NCBI RefSeq assembly: GCF_016735115.1
Contig: NZ_JAERQJ010000010.1
Coordinates: 1-64,000 of the forward strand
Direction: 5' to 3'
Source: Aquimarina mytili
GTDB lineage: Bacteria; Bacteroidota; Bacteroidia; Flavobacteriales; Flavobacteriaceae
DNA: 64,000 nt
Part shown: positions 34,677 to 44,356 of the stretch, piece by piece
Position numbering within the stretch: position 1 is the stretch's first letter
Layout: each line of letters opens with the position of its first letter
Notes under the pieces: model-generated
Databases searched by the model: none
What the model was told of the DNA's origin: nothing
Seen by the model: only the letters and a program-made list of their open reading frames with translations
Translations under genes and position numbers: made by a program

Positions 34677-35627
34677 TTATTTCAATTCCTCTTCTTCGAA
34701 GTTTGTTAGTCTTAAATCAGGTAAAGATCCTGAATTTAAAATATATGTAAAATCTTGCGCTTCATATAAACTAAAAGTAGTTATTTCAAATACGCCTGTA
34801 GAAATTGCTCCAGAAACAATACCTGGATCTGCATAAACCATATCATTTCCTACAATCGCTATTTTAAAATGTTTTACAAATGCTTTTTCTGTTAACTCCT
34901 TCCATTTTTCAGTGCCTTCATCATTAAATTTAACTATTACACTAAACCTTCCAAAAATATTTGGTTCGTAATACGCCTTTTCAATAATATCACCTTCCAA
35001 AATCGGTTTTCCTCCTTTTTCTAATTTTACTGCATAAAGAAATAATTCATCCTCAGGATCCTCTTCTTTTTTACTCCAAAAAAAACTAACATCTTCCTTA
35101 TTAATAGGTAAAAGTGAGTGGAGATTTTGATTAGACAAGTATTTATTCACCGTTGAAGTGTCTTTTTCAGAAATATACAAAATAACTGCTCTTTCATCAT
35201 TTTTTATTGTCATCTTATCATCAAGATCAAATAAAGGGCTTTTTCCTATAAGCTTCTCCTTTTTCAACAATTTCCTTAATTCACCGACAAACTTTATCAG
35301 ATCTCTTCTATAAAACGCTTCATAAAACTTAAGTTCCCCATTATGCAATAGTAAACTTTTTATTCTTTCAGGATCACTCTTAGTTATTAATTCAATAGAA
35401 ACCTCATTATTCTTAGTTCCATTATAAAACTGTGTTTTTTTGGAAACACCTTGTAACCTTCTACTTAATGTTTGGATAATTTTTTCGGTATAAGCTTTAT
35501 TATCTACATTATGTTTTGCATCGAATTGAAGTGTAACATTAAGTTTCTTATAGGTCTGTTGCCCTGAAGCGCTTGAAACAACAAATAACAACAATATACT
35601 TATTCCAAAGGCTTTGTAAAATATCAT
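34677..35627 (-). CDS. Secreted TM-less SecD periplasmic-domain paralogue
   Basis: 316 aa with a cleavable signal peptide (about 1-22, SSASGQ) and no transmembrane helices. The body follows the SecD P1 domain: an LSRRLQGVSKKTQF strand-helix like LRKRIDKFGV in SecDF, IKSLLLHNGELKFYEAFYRRD like VKSLLQSTAQLEFWDVYKAEE, then SLLPINKEDVSFFWSKKEEDPEDELFLYAVK, FSVIVKFNDEGTEKWKELTEKAF, KIAIVGNDMVYADPGIVSGAIS and a DFTYILNSGSLPD ending. It stops exactly where the SecD membrane domain would start. A free periplasmic P1 could act on export substrates or on SecDF itself (inference). Confidence 0.75.
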   Translation of the reverse strand: MIFYKAFGISILLLFVVSSASGQQTYKKLNVTLQFDAKHNVDNKAYTEKIIQTLSRRLQGVSKKTQFYNGTKNNEVSIELITKSDPERIKSLLLHNGELKFYEAFYRRDLIKFVGELRKLLKKEKLIGKSPLFDLDDKMTIKNDERAVILYISEKDTSTVNKYLSNQNLHSLLPINKEDVSFFWSKKEEDPEDELFLYAVKLEKGGKPILEGDIIEKAYYEPNIFGRFSVIVKFNDEGTEKWKELTEKAFVKHFKIAIVGNDMVYADPGIVSGAISTGVFEITTFSLYEAQDFTYILNSGSLPDLRLTNFEEEELK

Positions 35628-35652
35628 AAAAAGATTTTAAATTAAAAAAAAC

Positions 35653-35674
35653 AAAGCTGCAATAAAGCAGCTTT
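35653..35674 (-). terminator. mdh terminator
   Basis: Stem AAAGCTGC (35653-35660) / GCAGCTTT (35667-35674), loop AATAAA, followed on the minus strand by TG and a run of eight T. Confidence 0.8.
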
Positions 35675-35708
35675 TATTTATACATATAACTTAGATTCTA
35701 AAATATAA

Positions 35709-36635
35709 TTACAGTTCTAGCAATCCATTAGTTTTCTTAACACCTTCTGCGCTCTCAGCTAATTTAGCTTTTTCAGCATCACTCAGTTCGATTTCAACGA
35801 TTTTTTCGATTCCATTTCGACCTAATACTACTGGAGTTCCAATACAAAGGTCATTTAAGCCATATTCACCTTCTAATAATGTAGAACAAGGGAAGATTTT
35901 CTTCTGATCGCAAGCAATAGCTTGCACAAGTCCAGACACTGCTGCTCCTGGTGCATACCATGCAGATGTTCCTAATAATTTAGTAAGTGTAGCTCCACCT
36001 ACTTTAGTATCTGCAGCTACCTGCTCTAATCTATCATTAGAAATAAATTCTGAAACTGGCACGCTATTTCTAGTAGCTAATCTAGTCAAAGGCACCATTC
36101 CTTTATCACTGTGACCTCCAATTACCATTCCGTCAACATCAGAGATAGGGGCACCTAACGCTTCTGCTAATCTATATTTGAAACGTGCACTATCCAATGC
36201 TCCTCCCATACCAATAATTCTATTCTTAGGAAGATCTGTGGTTTTATGAACCAGATAGGTCATCGTATCCATAGGGTTACTCACCACAATAATAATTGCA
36301 TTTGGAGAATGCTCTATTAAACTAGAAGATACTGTCTTTACAATTCCTGCGTTGATCCCAATTAACTCCTCACGAGTCATTCCTGGTTTACGTGGAATTC
36401 CTGAAGTAATTACAGCAATATCACTTCCTGCAGTTTTAGAATAATCTCCTGTAGTTCCTGTAATTTTTGTATCAAAACCATTAAGAGATGCAGTTTGCAT
36501 TAAATCCATTGCTTTACCTTCTGCATATCCTTCTTTGATATCTAACAATACTACTTCTGAAGCAAAATCCTTTATGGCTATATATTCGGCGCAACTTGCA
36601 CCTACTGCACCAGCTCCTACTACTGTAACTTTCAT
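35709..36635 (-). CDS. mdh: Malate dehydrogenase
   Basis: 308 aa from the ATG at 36633-36635 (MKVTVVGAGAVGASCAEYI); the longer frame adds 18 residues before the Rossmann GxGxxG and is unlikely. LDH-like NAD-dependent malate dehydrogenase of the TCA cycle: DIKEG binding the adenosine ribose, SGIPRKPGMTREELI substrate loop with catalytic Arg, VVSNPMDTMTYL, and the catalytic His in VIGGHSDKGMVPL. Cytoplasmic tetramer in this class. It ends at a good terminator. Confidence 0.96.
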   Translation of the reverse strand: MKVTVVGAGAVGASCAEYIAIKDFASEVVLLDIKEGYAEGKAMDLMQTASLNGFDTKITGTTGDYSKTAGSDIAVITSGIPRKPGMTREELIGINAGIVKTVSSSLIEHSPNAIIIVVSNPMDTMTYLVHKTTDLPKNRIIGMGGALDSARFKYRLAEALGAPISDVDGMVIGGHSDKGMVPLTRLATRNSVPVSEFISNDRLEQVAADTKVGGATLTKLLGTSAWYAPGAAVSGLVQAIACDQKKIFPCSTLLEGEYGLNDLCIGTPVVLGRNGIEKIVEIELSDAEKAKLAESAEGVKKTNGLLEL

Positions 36636-36744
36636 TATGTTGTGTATATTTTTAATTAATATTAATTCGTTGTATTGAAAAAATTTCAATACCTGCGCGA
36701 AAATACAAATTCTTTAACGAATTAATTCACAAATACAAGCTAAA

Positions 36745-37746
36745 TTACCACCCAAAAGCGAGTCCAAGAGATAGGTTATTATAATTCTGAAGTGTATAAT
36801 CCAGATTAGCATTAAAAACTCCAAATTTAACTCTAGCACCAATGGTAGCTTTAACTCCTTTGGTTTTATTCTTTACACTAATAGGATCGGTAATTACATC
36901 TGAAGCAAACGGACCGTTTTGAATTTGATACACCCCCAATACATCAGCATCACTTGAACCAAAATAATACCCTAAACCTCCGTAAAAATTAAGTACCGGT
37001 AATTTTGTAGACACTATACTAGTAATCAACCAAGAATTAGAATTAAGTTTCACTTCTTGATCAACCCCTGGTAAACCACTACCTGTGTTTATATCATAAA
37101 AACCTTTTACATTAGTATACCCTATTAATCCTGCTAGTTTTACCGGCCATCTTTTTAAAGGAAAAACCCAATCTGTAAATTCGTGTTGAAAAGCAACTCC
37201 ATATAGTTGAATTTCTGCATCTTCTACAGCCTTAATTCTTGGTAAAAAACGCACTTTGATTTCAGTGCTTTTAATAAGACCTAAAGACGCTTGTAAATAT
37301 CCTGCTGGTATAGAATTAATTGCTGAACTTCCGATACCATCTGGCAAAACTACCTCTAACTCATCAGGATCGCCTTCATTAATAACTACGGTTACATCTC
37401 CTTGATTAACCCCAAATGCATTAGTCACTTCTTGACTAGTTTGACCATCTCTAAATGTGATATTAATATAATCTGCCGTATTAAGAATAAAAGATTGCTT
37501 TTCTTCTCTTACAAAAGAAAGGTTTCCTACTATGCCCACTTCAAAATGCCAAAGTTTTTTTGTTTTAGCGGTATTATACCAGCCATTAGACATATTATTG
37601 ACCAAAGACTCACCTGCTGGAACAAAATAATCTGCACTAAACCTTTGAGCATTTGCAATTCCGATCTCAAGAATTTGATCGATATCTGTTTGAGAAGAGG
37701 CCAATTGGCCTAGAACCAATGCCAACAATAATGTTAACTTTTTCAT
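36745..37746 (-). CDS. DUF6588 family outer-membrane protein
   Basis: 333 aa with signal peptide (1-18, GQLASSQ) and a beta-strand pattern typical of a small outer-membrane barrel, ending in an aromatic residue (GLAFGW). The FSADYFVPAGESLVNNMSNGWYNTAK start and WHFEVGIVGNLSFV strand fit the DUF6588 family of Bacteroidetes. No known function. It follows gyrB by 86 bp with a terminator between. Confidence 0.75.
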   Translation of the reverse strand: MKKLTLLLALVLGQLASSQTDIDQILEIGIANAQRFSADYFVPAGESLVNNMSNGWYNTAKTKKLWHFEVGIVGNLSFVREEKQSFILNTADYINITFRDGQTSQEVTNAFGVNQGDVTVVINEGDPDELEVVLPDGIGSSAINSIPAGYLQASLGLIKSTEIKVRFLPRIKAVEDAEIQLYGVAFQHEFTDWVFPLKRWPVKLAGLIGYTNVKGFYDINTGSGLPGVDQEVKLNSNSWLITSIVSTKLPVLNFYGGLGYYFGSSDADVLGVYQIQNGPFASDVITDPISVKNKTKGVKATIGARVKFGVFNANLDYTLQNYNNLSLGLAFGW

Positions 37747-37780
37747 TAGATTTGGGTTTTATAGGCGTTGCAATATAAAA

Positions 37781-37814
37781 AAAATCCGCTATACATAAAG
37801 ATATAGCGGATTTT
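37781..37814 (-). terminator. gyrB terminator
   Basis: 13-bp stem AAAATCCGCTATA (37781-37793) / TATAGCGGATTTT (37802-37814), 8-nt loop. Confidence 0.85.
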
Positions 37815-37832
37815 GAGTAGATTTATTATGTA

Positions 37833-39773
37833 TTACGCATCAATATTTGCATATACTGCGTTCTTTTCAATAAATTCCCGACGTGGCGGCACCTCGTCTC
37901 CCATTAGCATAGAGAAAATACGATCCGCTTCAGTAAGATTATCAATACTTACCTGGCGTAATGTTCTAAACTCTGGATTCATCGTAGTATCCCAAAGTTG
38001 CTCTGCATTCATCTCTCCAAGACCTTTGTAACGTTGTATTTTAGAATTTTCTCCAAACTCTCTTACAATTTGATCTCGTTGATCGTCATTCCAAGCATAT
38101 TGTTTCTTAGCACCTTTTTTCACTAAATATAATGGTGGAGCAGCAATATATATATGTCCCGCTTCAATCAATTCTTTCATATAACGGAAAAAGAATGTTA
38201 GTATCAGTGTAGAAATATGACTACCATCGACATCGGCATCACACATAATTACGATTTTATGATAGCGTAATTTTGAAAGGTTTAATGCTTTACTATCTTC
38301 TTCTGTACCTATCGTTACACCAAGCGCAGTAAATATATTTTTGATTTCTTCATTCTCAAAAACTTTATGATGCATCGCTTTTTCTACGTTTAGTATTTTT
38401 CCACGAAGTGGAAGAATTGCCTGAAACATACGATCACGTCCTTGTTTTGCAGTACCACCTGCAGAATCACCCTCTACAAGAAACACTTCGCATAAAGCCG
38501 GATCTTGCTCAGAGCAATCAGATAATTTTCCTGGCAAACCACCAATACTCATAACCGATTTACGTTGCACCATCTCACGCGCTTTTTTAGCGGCATGGCG
38601 TGCTTGTGCAGCAAGGATAACTTTTTCTACAATCGTTTTTGCGTCACTTGGGTTTTCTTCTAGATAATTTTCTAACATCTCAGAAACTGCCTGTGAAACT
38701 GCAGAAGTAACCTCTCTATTACCCAGCTTAGTTTTGGTCTGCCCTTCGAATTGTGGCTCTGCAACCTTTACAGATACAATTGCTGTTAGTCCTTCTCGGA
38801 AATCATCCCCGGCAATTTCGAACTTCAACTTATCTAACATCCCAGAAGCATCTGCATATTTCTTAAGCGTCGAAGTCAATCCTCTTCTAAATCCAGAAAG
38901 ATGCGTTCCTCCTTCATGAGTATTAATATTATTTACATAAGAGTGAAGATTCTCTGCATATGAATCATTATAGATCATAGCCACTTCTACAGGAATATTA
39001 TTTTTCTCCCCTTCCATAGAAATTACTTCTCCTATGATAGCACTACGACTTGCATCTAGAAACCTTACAAATTCTTTCAATCCTTCTTCTGAGTGGAATG
39101 TTTCTGAAACAACATTACCTTCATCATCTTTATGACGCATATCTGTAAGTGTAATTGTAATACCTTTATTTAGGTATGCCAATTCTCTCATACGACTTGC
39201 CAAAGTATCATAATTATACTCGGTTGTTTGTTGAAAAATTGATGTATCCGGTTTGAATGTTACAATAGTACCTCTAAAATCAGTACTTCCTGTTGATTTT
39301 ACCGGATATAGTGGTTTCCCTCTTTCATATTCTTGCTCCCAAACCTTACCTTCTCTATGCACGTAGGCATGTAAGTGATCAGAAAGTGCATTAACACAGG
39401 ATACACCTACCCCATGCAAACCTCCAGAAACTTTATAAGAATCTTTATCAAATTTTCCTCCCGCACCAATTTTGGTCATTACAACTTCTAATGCAGAAAC
39501 ACCTTCTTTTTTATGAATCTCAACCGGAATCCCTCGTCCGTTATCTTTTGTTGTGATCGAATTATCTTCGTTTATTGTAACTTCGATGGCGTCACAATGC
39601 CCAGCAAGCGCTTCATCAATAGAGTTATCAACTACTTCATACACCAAATGATGCAATCCTCTTACTCCTACATCTCCAATATACATTGATGGACGCATGC
39701 GTACATGTTCCATTCCTTCTAACGCCTGAATACTATCGGCAGAATAATTACTTTTTTTGTTTTCTTCGCTCAT
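37833..39773 (-). CDS. gyrB: DNA gyrase subunit B
   Basis: 646-aa ATPase subunit of type II topoisomerase. GHKL ATPase motifs: EVVDNSIDEALAG, DNGRGIP, and VSGGLHGVGVSCVNALS. Toprim: EGDSAGGTAKQGRDR and CDADVDGSHI; the GyrB signature QRYKGLGEMNAEQLWDTTM-type stretch is near the C-terminus. Length is usual for the Bacteroidetes form. ParE is excluded by length and these signatures, though not absolutely. Confidence 0.96.
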   Translation of the reverse strand: MSEENKKSNYSADSIQALEGMEHVRMRPSMYIGDVGVRGLHHLVYEVVDNSIDEALAGHCDAIEVTINEDNSITTKDNGRGIPVEIHKKEGVSALEVVMTKIGAGGKFDKDSYKVSGGLHGVGVSCVNALSDHLHAYVHREGKVWEQEYERGKPLYPVKSTGSTDFRGTIVTFKPDTSIFQQTTEYNYDTLASRMRELAYLNKGITITLTDMRHKDDEGNVVSETFHSEEGLKEFVRFLDASRSAIIGEVISMEGEKNNIPVEVAMIYNDSYAENLHSYVNNINTHEGGTHLSGFRRGLTSTLKKYADASGMLDKLKFEIAGDDFREGLTAIVSVKVAEPQFEGQTKTKLGNREVTSAVSQAVSEMLENYLEENPSDAKTIVEKVILAAQARHAAKKAREMVQRKSVMSIGGLPGKLSDCSEQDPALCEVFLVEGDSAGGTAKQGRDRMFQAILPLRGKILNVEKAMHHKVFENEEIKNIFTALGVTIGTEEDSKALNLSKLRYHKIVIMCDADVDGSHISTLILTFFFRYMKELIEAGHIYIAAPPLYLVKKGAKKQYAWNDDQRDQIVREFGENSKIQRYKGLGEMNAEQLWDTTMNPEFRTLRQVSIDNLTEADRIFSMLMGDEVPPRREFIEKNAVYANIDA

Positions 39774-40276
39774 AAACCAGCTTTATTATTTATGATAATT
39801 TTGGTTAACGAACAAAGATAAAAAAACAGTAAAAGGATAAAAGGATTTTATCAAAGATGATTTAAAGAGTTATCAACAATTAATCAAGATTACTACCAGA
39901 AAAAACAAAAATGCTCTTAAAACTGATAAAAATAGCCTTAAATGGATTTTATAATAATTTTATAATTTTTAACCTTGAGTGAAATCCCACTATAAAACCA
40001 CATAAGAAAAAGGCAATTATAAAGAAAATCAAAATATTACATGCACTTCACAATATGTTTACCGATAATGTAAATAAAGTAAAAAAACTTCACTGCGAAC
40101 TTAAAAACACACATTACGCAAAACGCTTACTAAACAGCTTCTTACGGATACTCATTGGTTAACACAAATTAACATTCTTTAAAATAATTTTAACCAGTTG
40201 ATTTGTAATAACTAGAACAACAATCTAGTTATGTCAGCTATAAAAAACACAAACAAACTCAAATTTTAAATTCAAA
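39774..40276. other. 503-bp gene-free region between gyrB and the astacin gene
   Basis: Divergent promoter region, very AT-rich. It includes a perfect inverted repeat TAACTAGA/TCTAGTTA (40209-40216, 40224-40231) 45 bp before the astacin ATG. I find no small gene of the LPGAS type and no terminator here. Confidence 0.6.
40209..40231. promoter_or_regulatory. Inverted repeat before the astacin gene
   Basis: TAACTAGA (40209-40216), loop ACAACAA, TCTAGTTA (40224-40231). Could be an operator or a 5'-leader hairpin. Confidence 0.45.
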
Positions 40277-41437
40277 ATGAAAACAAAAAAATTAATTTAC
40301 TTAGGAAAAGTTACAGCAATATGCTTAGGGCTTTTTGCAGCTTCATGTTCTAATGAAAGCTTTGAAGAAACTCTTCCGGAAACTTCAGAAGCTCCTCAAT
40401 TAGTAGAAAAGTACTTTAGAGGAAATCTAATAGAAGTAGAAGAACTCGACAATGGAATGTTTAAATGGGGAGATGTAGAATTTACTCCAGAACAATTACA
40501 AGACGAAGAAATTGTTAACGATCCTAACCTAGCTCCTAACGAAATTGATGCCAAGCTCGGTCTCGCTTCTGGGGTTAGAAAATGGCCTAATAACACCATT
40601 ATATATGTATTAGACGGTAGTCTTACTAGCAATCAACGTGACGTTACTTTTAGATCTATGGAAGAATGGACCACTAAAACCAATATTAGATTCAAAGAAA
40701 GAACTAATGAAAATTACTATGTAACCATTAGAAATAGTGGTCGAAATTGTAATTGTGCATCGGCTAGTTTAGGAGTACAGGGCACAAGAGGAACAATAAA
40801 TATGGGAGTAAGAACTGGTACAGGAGTAATGACTCATGAAATCGGACATACACTAGGGTATCTACATGAACAAAATCGTAGTGATAGAGATCAATTTGTT
40901 GATATTTTTCCTGAAAACATTCAAGATGGTGCAATAAGCCAATTTAGAGTAGATAGAAATTCGGTTAATCCAGGTCCTTTTGATGTTAGATCGATCATGA
41001 TTTACAGCAGCTTCACTTTTAGTAAGAATCGTCAACCTGTAATGTTAGAGAAAGACGGAAGTCGTATCCCTTTTAGAAGTGTATTATCTGCTGGAGATAT
41101 TGCAGGTACCAACAAACTTTACCCAGCCGGAGACGGTGGAGGTGGAGGTGGAGACACTGATACTTGCGAAGGCGTTGAAGAATGGGTAAGAGGTCAGCGA
41201 TACGAAGTTGGAGATCGCGTAACATATCAAGGTTCTTTATACGAAAGAGATTTCTCTAGATGGAATCTTATCAAAGAATGTGACACCACTACACCACCTG
41301 CAGACATTTGCGCGGGAGTTAACGAATATAGCAGAAACACCAGATACACTCCTGGAGATAAAGTTACTTACAGAGGATCTTTATATGAACTCCAAAGTAA
41401 CTTTAGATGGTCTAATCAAGGTAGATGTGGAAACTAA
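40277..41437 (+). CDS. Astacin-type (M12A) metalloprotease lipoprotein with chitin-binding-like repeats
   Basis: 386 aa. Lipoprotein signal (LGLFAASC, Cys at about 24), propeptide to about residue 95, then an astacin catalytic domain: HEIGHTLGYLHEQNRSDRD (HExxHxxGxxHEQxRxDR) with the Met-turn SIMIYSS. A Gly-rich linker (about 290-298) joins two repeated C-terminal modules of about 40 residues (RYEVGDRVTYQGSLYE, RYTPGDKVTYRGSLYE), resembling CBM5/12 chitin/cellulose-binding modules, each with Trp and Tyr. Likely a secreted, cell-anchored protease like flavastacin, targeted to a glycan. Confidence 0.92.
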   Translation: MKTKKLIYLGKVTAICLGLFAASCSNESFEETLPETSEAPQLVEKYFRGNLIEVEELDNGMFKWGDVEFTPEQLQDEEIVNDPNLAPNEIDAKLGLASGVRKWPNNTIIYVLDGSLTSNQRDVTFRSMEEWTTKTNIRFKERTNENYYVTIRNSGRNCNCASASLGVQGTRGTINMGVRTGTGVMTHEIGHTLGYLHEQNRSDRDQFVDIFPENIQDGAISQFRVDRNSVNPGPFDVRSIMIYSSFTFSKNRQPVMLEKDGSRIPFRSVLSAGDIAGTNKLYPAGDGGGGGGDTDTCEGVEEWVRGQRYEVGDRVTYQGSLYERDFSRWNLIKECDTTTPPADICAGVNEYSRNTRYTPGDKVTYRGSLYELQSNFRWSNQGRCGN

Positions 41438-41490
41438 AAAATCCTGATGCTCCAAAAAACACTTAATCAAACACTATTTAATTAGTAAAT

Positions 41491-41521
41491 AAGAAGACTA
41501 TAGGAAATCTATAGTCTTCTT
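41491..41521 (+). terminator. Astacin gene terminator
   Basis: 13-bp stem AAGAAGACTATAG / CTATAGTCTTCTT (41491-41503, 41509-41521), loop GAAAT. Confidence 0.85.
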
Positions 41522-41543
41522 TAGTTATATACAACAATTTTAA

Positions 41544-41571
41544 AACCCCTAAGAACATGTTCTTAGGGGTT
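41544..41571 (-). terminator. asnB terminator
   Basis: 28-nt perfect palindrome with GC-rich ends (AACCCCTAAGAACA and its complement), about 65 bp after the asnB stop. Confidence 0.75.
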
Positions 41572-41635
41572 ATAAATCTCAATTAACTCAACGTACAGTT
41601 TTAAAACAAACTGATGTCTTTACATATAGTGATCT

Positions 41636-43300
41636 CTAATACGCTTCTTCATGAACAGCAGCTACCGCTCTACCACTAGGGTCATTCATATTCTTAAAAG
41701 CTTCATCCCATTCTAGCGCAATTTTAGTACTACACGCTACTGATGGTTCTTGCGGAACACTTAGAGCCGCGGCATCACTCGGGAAATGGCCTTCAAATAT
41801 AGAACGATAATAAAACTCTTCTTTATTTTGTGGTGTTTGTATCGGGAATCTAAAATGGGCATTTGCCATTTGCTCATCAGATACTTCTCTTTCAACCACT
41901 TCTTTTAATGTATCAATCCAGCTATACCCTACTCCATCAGAGAATTGTTCTTTTTGTCTCCAAGCTACACTTTCTGGCAGATAGGATTCAAACGCTTTAC
42001 GGATAACCCATTTCTCCATTCGTTCTCCATTAATCATTTTGTCTTTTGGGTTAATACGCATGGCTACATCCATAAATTCTTTATCCAAAAATGGCACTCT
42101 ACCTTCTATACCCCATGCTGCAAGTGATTTGTTTGCACGTAAACAGTCATACATATGCAATTTATCCAACTTACGTACCGTCTCATCATGAAACTCTTGA
42201 GCACTCGGTGCTTTATGAAAATATAAATAGCCTCCAAAAATCTCATCAGCTCCTTCACCAGACAATACCATTTTTACTCCCATTGATTTAATAACTCTTG
42301 CCATTAGATACATAGGCGTTGACGCTCTTATTGTAGTAATATCATAAGTTTCAAGATTGTAAATTACATCTTTTATCGCATCTAAACCTTCCTGGATTGT
42401 AAATTTAATTTCGTGATGAACTGTCCCGATATGATCCGCTACTTTTTGTGCAGCTGCCAAATCTGGAGAACCTTCTAAACCTACTGAAAAAGAATGTAAT
42501 TGTGGCCACCAAGCTTCTTTAGCATCATCAGATTCAATTCGTTTATCTGCATATTTTTTAGCAATAGCAGAGGTAACTGAAGAATCTAAACCACCTGAGA
42601 GTAATACCCCATAAGGAACATCAGACATTAACTGTCTATGAACTGCTGCTTCTAAAGCATCTCTTACTTCATCAATACTTGTTTGATTTTCTTGTACTGC
42701 ACTATAGTCTGACCAATCTCTAACATACCATTTTTTTGGCGCGCCATCTTCGCTAGACATATAATGACCTGGAGGGAATAATTCTATCTTAGTACAAACT
42801 CCTTCAAGAGCTTTTAGTTCTGAAGCTACATAAAATGTTCCGTTTTGATCCCAACCCATATATAAAGGTATAATACCCATATGGTCTCTTGCAATTAAAT
42901 AGGTATCCTTTTCTACATCATATAGGGCAAAAGCAAAAATACCATTCAACTCATCTATAAAATCAGCTCCTTTCTCTTTATACAAAGCCAAAATCACTTC
43001 ACAATCAGAGTTTGTCTGAAAATTATACTTTCCTTCAAACTGCTTACGAAGCTCTCTGTGATTATATATCTCGCCATTAGCCGCTAAGACTAATTTCTTG
43101 TCTTCACTAAATAAAGGTTGTTTTCCAGAAGCTGGATCAACAATAGCCAATCGTTCATGCGCCAATATTGCTTTTTCACTTGCATATATACCATTCCAAT
43201 CTGGCCCACGATGGCGAATTTTCTTAGACATTTCTAATAATTGAGGCCTTAGTACCTCTACATCTTGCTTTAAATCAAAAGCGGTAACAATTCCACACAT
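41636..43300 (-). CDS. asnB: Asparagine synthetase B, glutamine-hydrolysing
   Basis: 554-aa enzyme making asparagine from aspartate, glutamine and ATP. Class II glutaminase with the N-terminal nucleophile Cys2 (MCGIVTAF), RHRGPDWNGIY, and AANGEIYNHREL; the synthetase half has the PP-loop LLSGGLDSSVTSAI (about 235) and LSGEGADEIFGGYLYF. Length and motifs match E. coli AsnB. Transcribed alone. Confidence 0.96.
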   Translation of the reverse strand: MCGIVTAFDLKQDVEVLRPQLLEMSKKIRHRGPDWNGIYASEKAILAHERLAIVDPASGKQPLFSEDKKLVLAANGEIYNHRELRKQFEGKYNFQTNSDCEVILALYKEKGADFIDELNGIFAFALYDVEKDTYLIARDHMGIIPLYMGWDQNGTFYVASELKALEGVCTKIELFPPGHYMSSEDGAPKKWYVRDWSDYSAVQENQTSIDEVRDALEAAVHRQLMSDVPYGVLLSGGLDSSVTSAIAKKYADKRIESDDAKEAWWPQLHSFSVGLEGSPDLAAAQKVADHIGTVHHEIKFTIQEGLDAIKDVIYNLETYDITTIRASTPMYLMARVIKSMGVKMVLSGEGADEIFGGYLYFHKAPSAQEFHDETVRKLDKLHMYDCLRANKSLAAWGIEGRVPFLDKEFMDVAMRINPKDKMINGERMEKWVIRKAFESYLPESVAWRQKEQFSDGVGYSWIDTLKEVVEREVSDEQMANAHFRFPIQTPQNKEEFYYRSIFEGHFPSDAAALSVPQEPSVACSTKIALEWDEAFKNMNDPSGRAVAAVHEEAY

Positions 43301-43561
43301 ACTGATAATAATTTATGTTAGTTAATAGTTCAAAGATTTATATATAGTTAATAAATAAAAACAATAATACAACTTTTGATTTAAATTTGAAACATATAAT
43401 TTAAAAAAACATAAAAATTGAAACCAAAATACAATTATCACCCTATACCTACTATCAAATTGTTATTTGAAACATTTAACAGAATTTATAGACTCGATTA
43501 ACATTTAACACATTACTTCAGGTATATCTTTACATTCAAGAAAAAATTCAAAATCACTATT

Positions 43562-44095
43562 ATGAAAAAATCACTCTTATTAGTTGCTATTATGTTTATA
43601 GGAACTTTAACAACAATGAATGCACAAAAATTTGCCGGGTTGCAAAAGAGTCCTACAGATATTTCTTATGCAAAAGCTGATAGAAATGCTAAACCAGAAA
43701 TTAAGGTTGTTTATAGTCGTCCGCAAAAAAAGGGAAGAGCAATATTCGGAGACCTGGTTAAGTTTGACAAAGTATGGAGAACGGGAGCCGATGAGGCCAC
43801 AGAGATTAAGTTTTTTAAAGACGTAAAAATGGGAGATCAATCTATCAAAGCAGGAACGTATTCTTTATATACTATTCCTGGCGAAAAAGAATGGACTATT
43901 ATAATTAATTCTGATCTGGATAGTTGGGGTGCTTACTCTTATGATAAAGGCAAAGATGTGGCTAGAATAAAAGTTCCCGCTGCCTCTGGAGATGCTTTAG
44001 AAGCATTCTCAATTGCATTTAAAAAAGTTGACAAAGGTTATCATATGGTTATGGGTTGGGACACTGCCCGCGTAGAAGTTCCTTTTTATATGTAA
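43562..44095 (+). CDS. DUF2911 family secreted protein
   Basis: 177 aa with a signal peptide (1-21, TTMNAQ). DUF2911 signatures: KPEIKVVYSRPQKKGRAIFG, VWRTGADEATEIKFFKD, IKAGTYSLYTIPGEKEWTIIIN and HMVMGWDTARVEVPF. Family function unknown, frequent in Bacteroidetes envelopes. A TATCTTTA -7-like box lies about 40 bp upstream. It ends at a bidirectional terminator shared with the minus-strand microprotein B. Confidence 0.9.
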   Translation: MKKSLLLVAIMFIGTLTTMNAQKFAGLQKSPTDISYAKADRNAKPEIKVVYSRPQKKGRAIFGDLVKFDKVWRTGADEATEIKFFKDVKMGDQSIKAGTYSLYTIPGEKEWTIIINSDLDSWGAYSYDKGKDVARIKVPAASGDALEAFSIAFKKVDKGYHMVMGWDTARVEVPFYM

Positions 44096-44119
44096 GTATA
44101 GGTTACCTACTAATAGAAC

Positions 44120-44158
44120 AAAAAAGTAGCTCGGTTATCATAACCGAGCTACTTTTTT
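44120..44158. terminator. Bidirectional terminator DUF2911 / microprotein B
   Basis: 12-bp stem GTAGCTCGGTTA (44126-44137) / TAACCGAGCTAC (44141-44152), loop TCA, with A6 and T6 on its flanks. Confidence 0.9.
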
Positions 44159-44232
44159 AAATAAATTATATTATGCCCCTAAATATAATTGATTTTGATT
44201 ATCCCGAATGAGATAATAATATCTTTTCAATA

Positions 44233-44331
44233 CTATCTATGAATAGCATGACCTGATGCTCCAGGTAATTCTCTTAGAAAATCCATTACAATTCTAAAAG
44301 TTAATCTAAATTTCGTGTAAAATAGCCCCAT
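44233..44331 (-). CDS. 32-aa LPGAS-motif microprotein B
   Basis: 32 residues beginning MGLFYTKF and ending DFLRELPGASGHAIHR. It shares the C-terminal motif F-[LI]-[KR]-x-L-P-[GS]-A-[SC] with the genes at 22681, 44598 and 45054. It has the best promoter of the family: TTG-N20-TATATTTG at 44357-44387, and it ends before the strong terminator at 44120-44158. The start AUGGGGCUA contains a G-run complementary to the C-box UAGCCCC of small RNA 2. No signal peptide; function unknown. Confidence 0.78.
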   Translation of the reverse strand: MGLFYTKFRLTFRIVMDFLRELPGASGHAIHR

Positions 44332-44356
44332 ATTTTTATATTAAATTAATATTACT

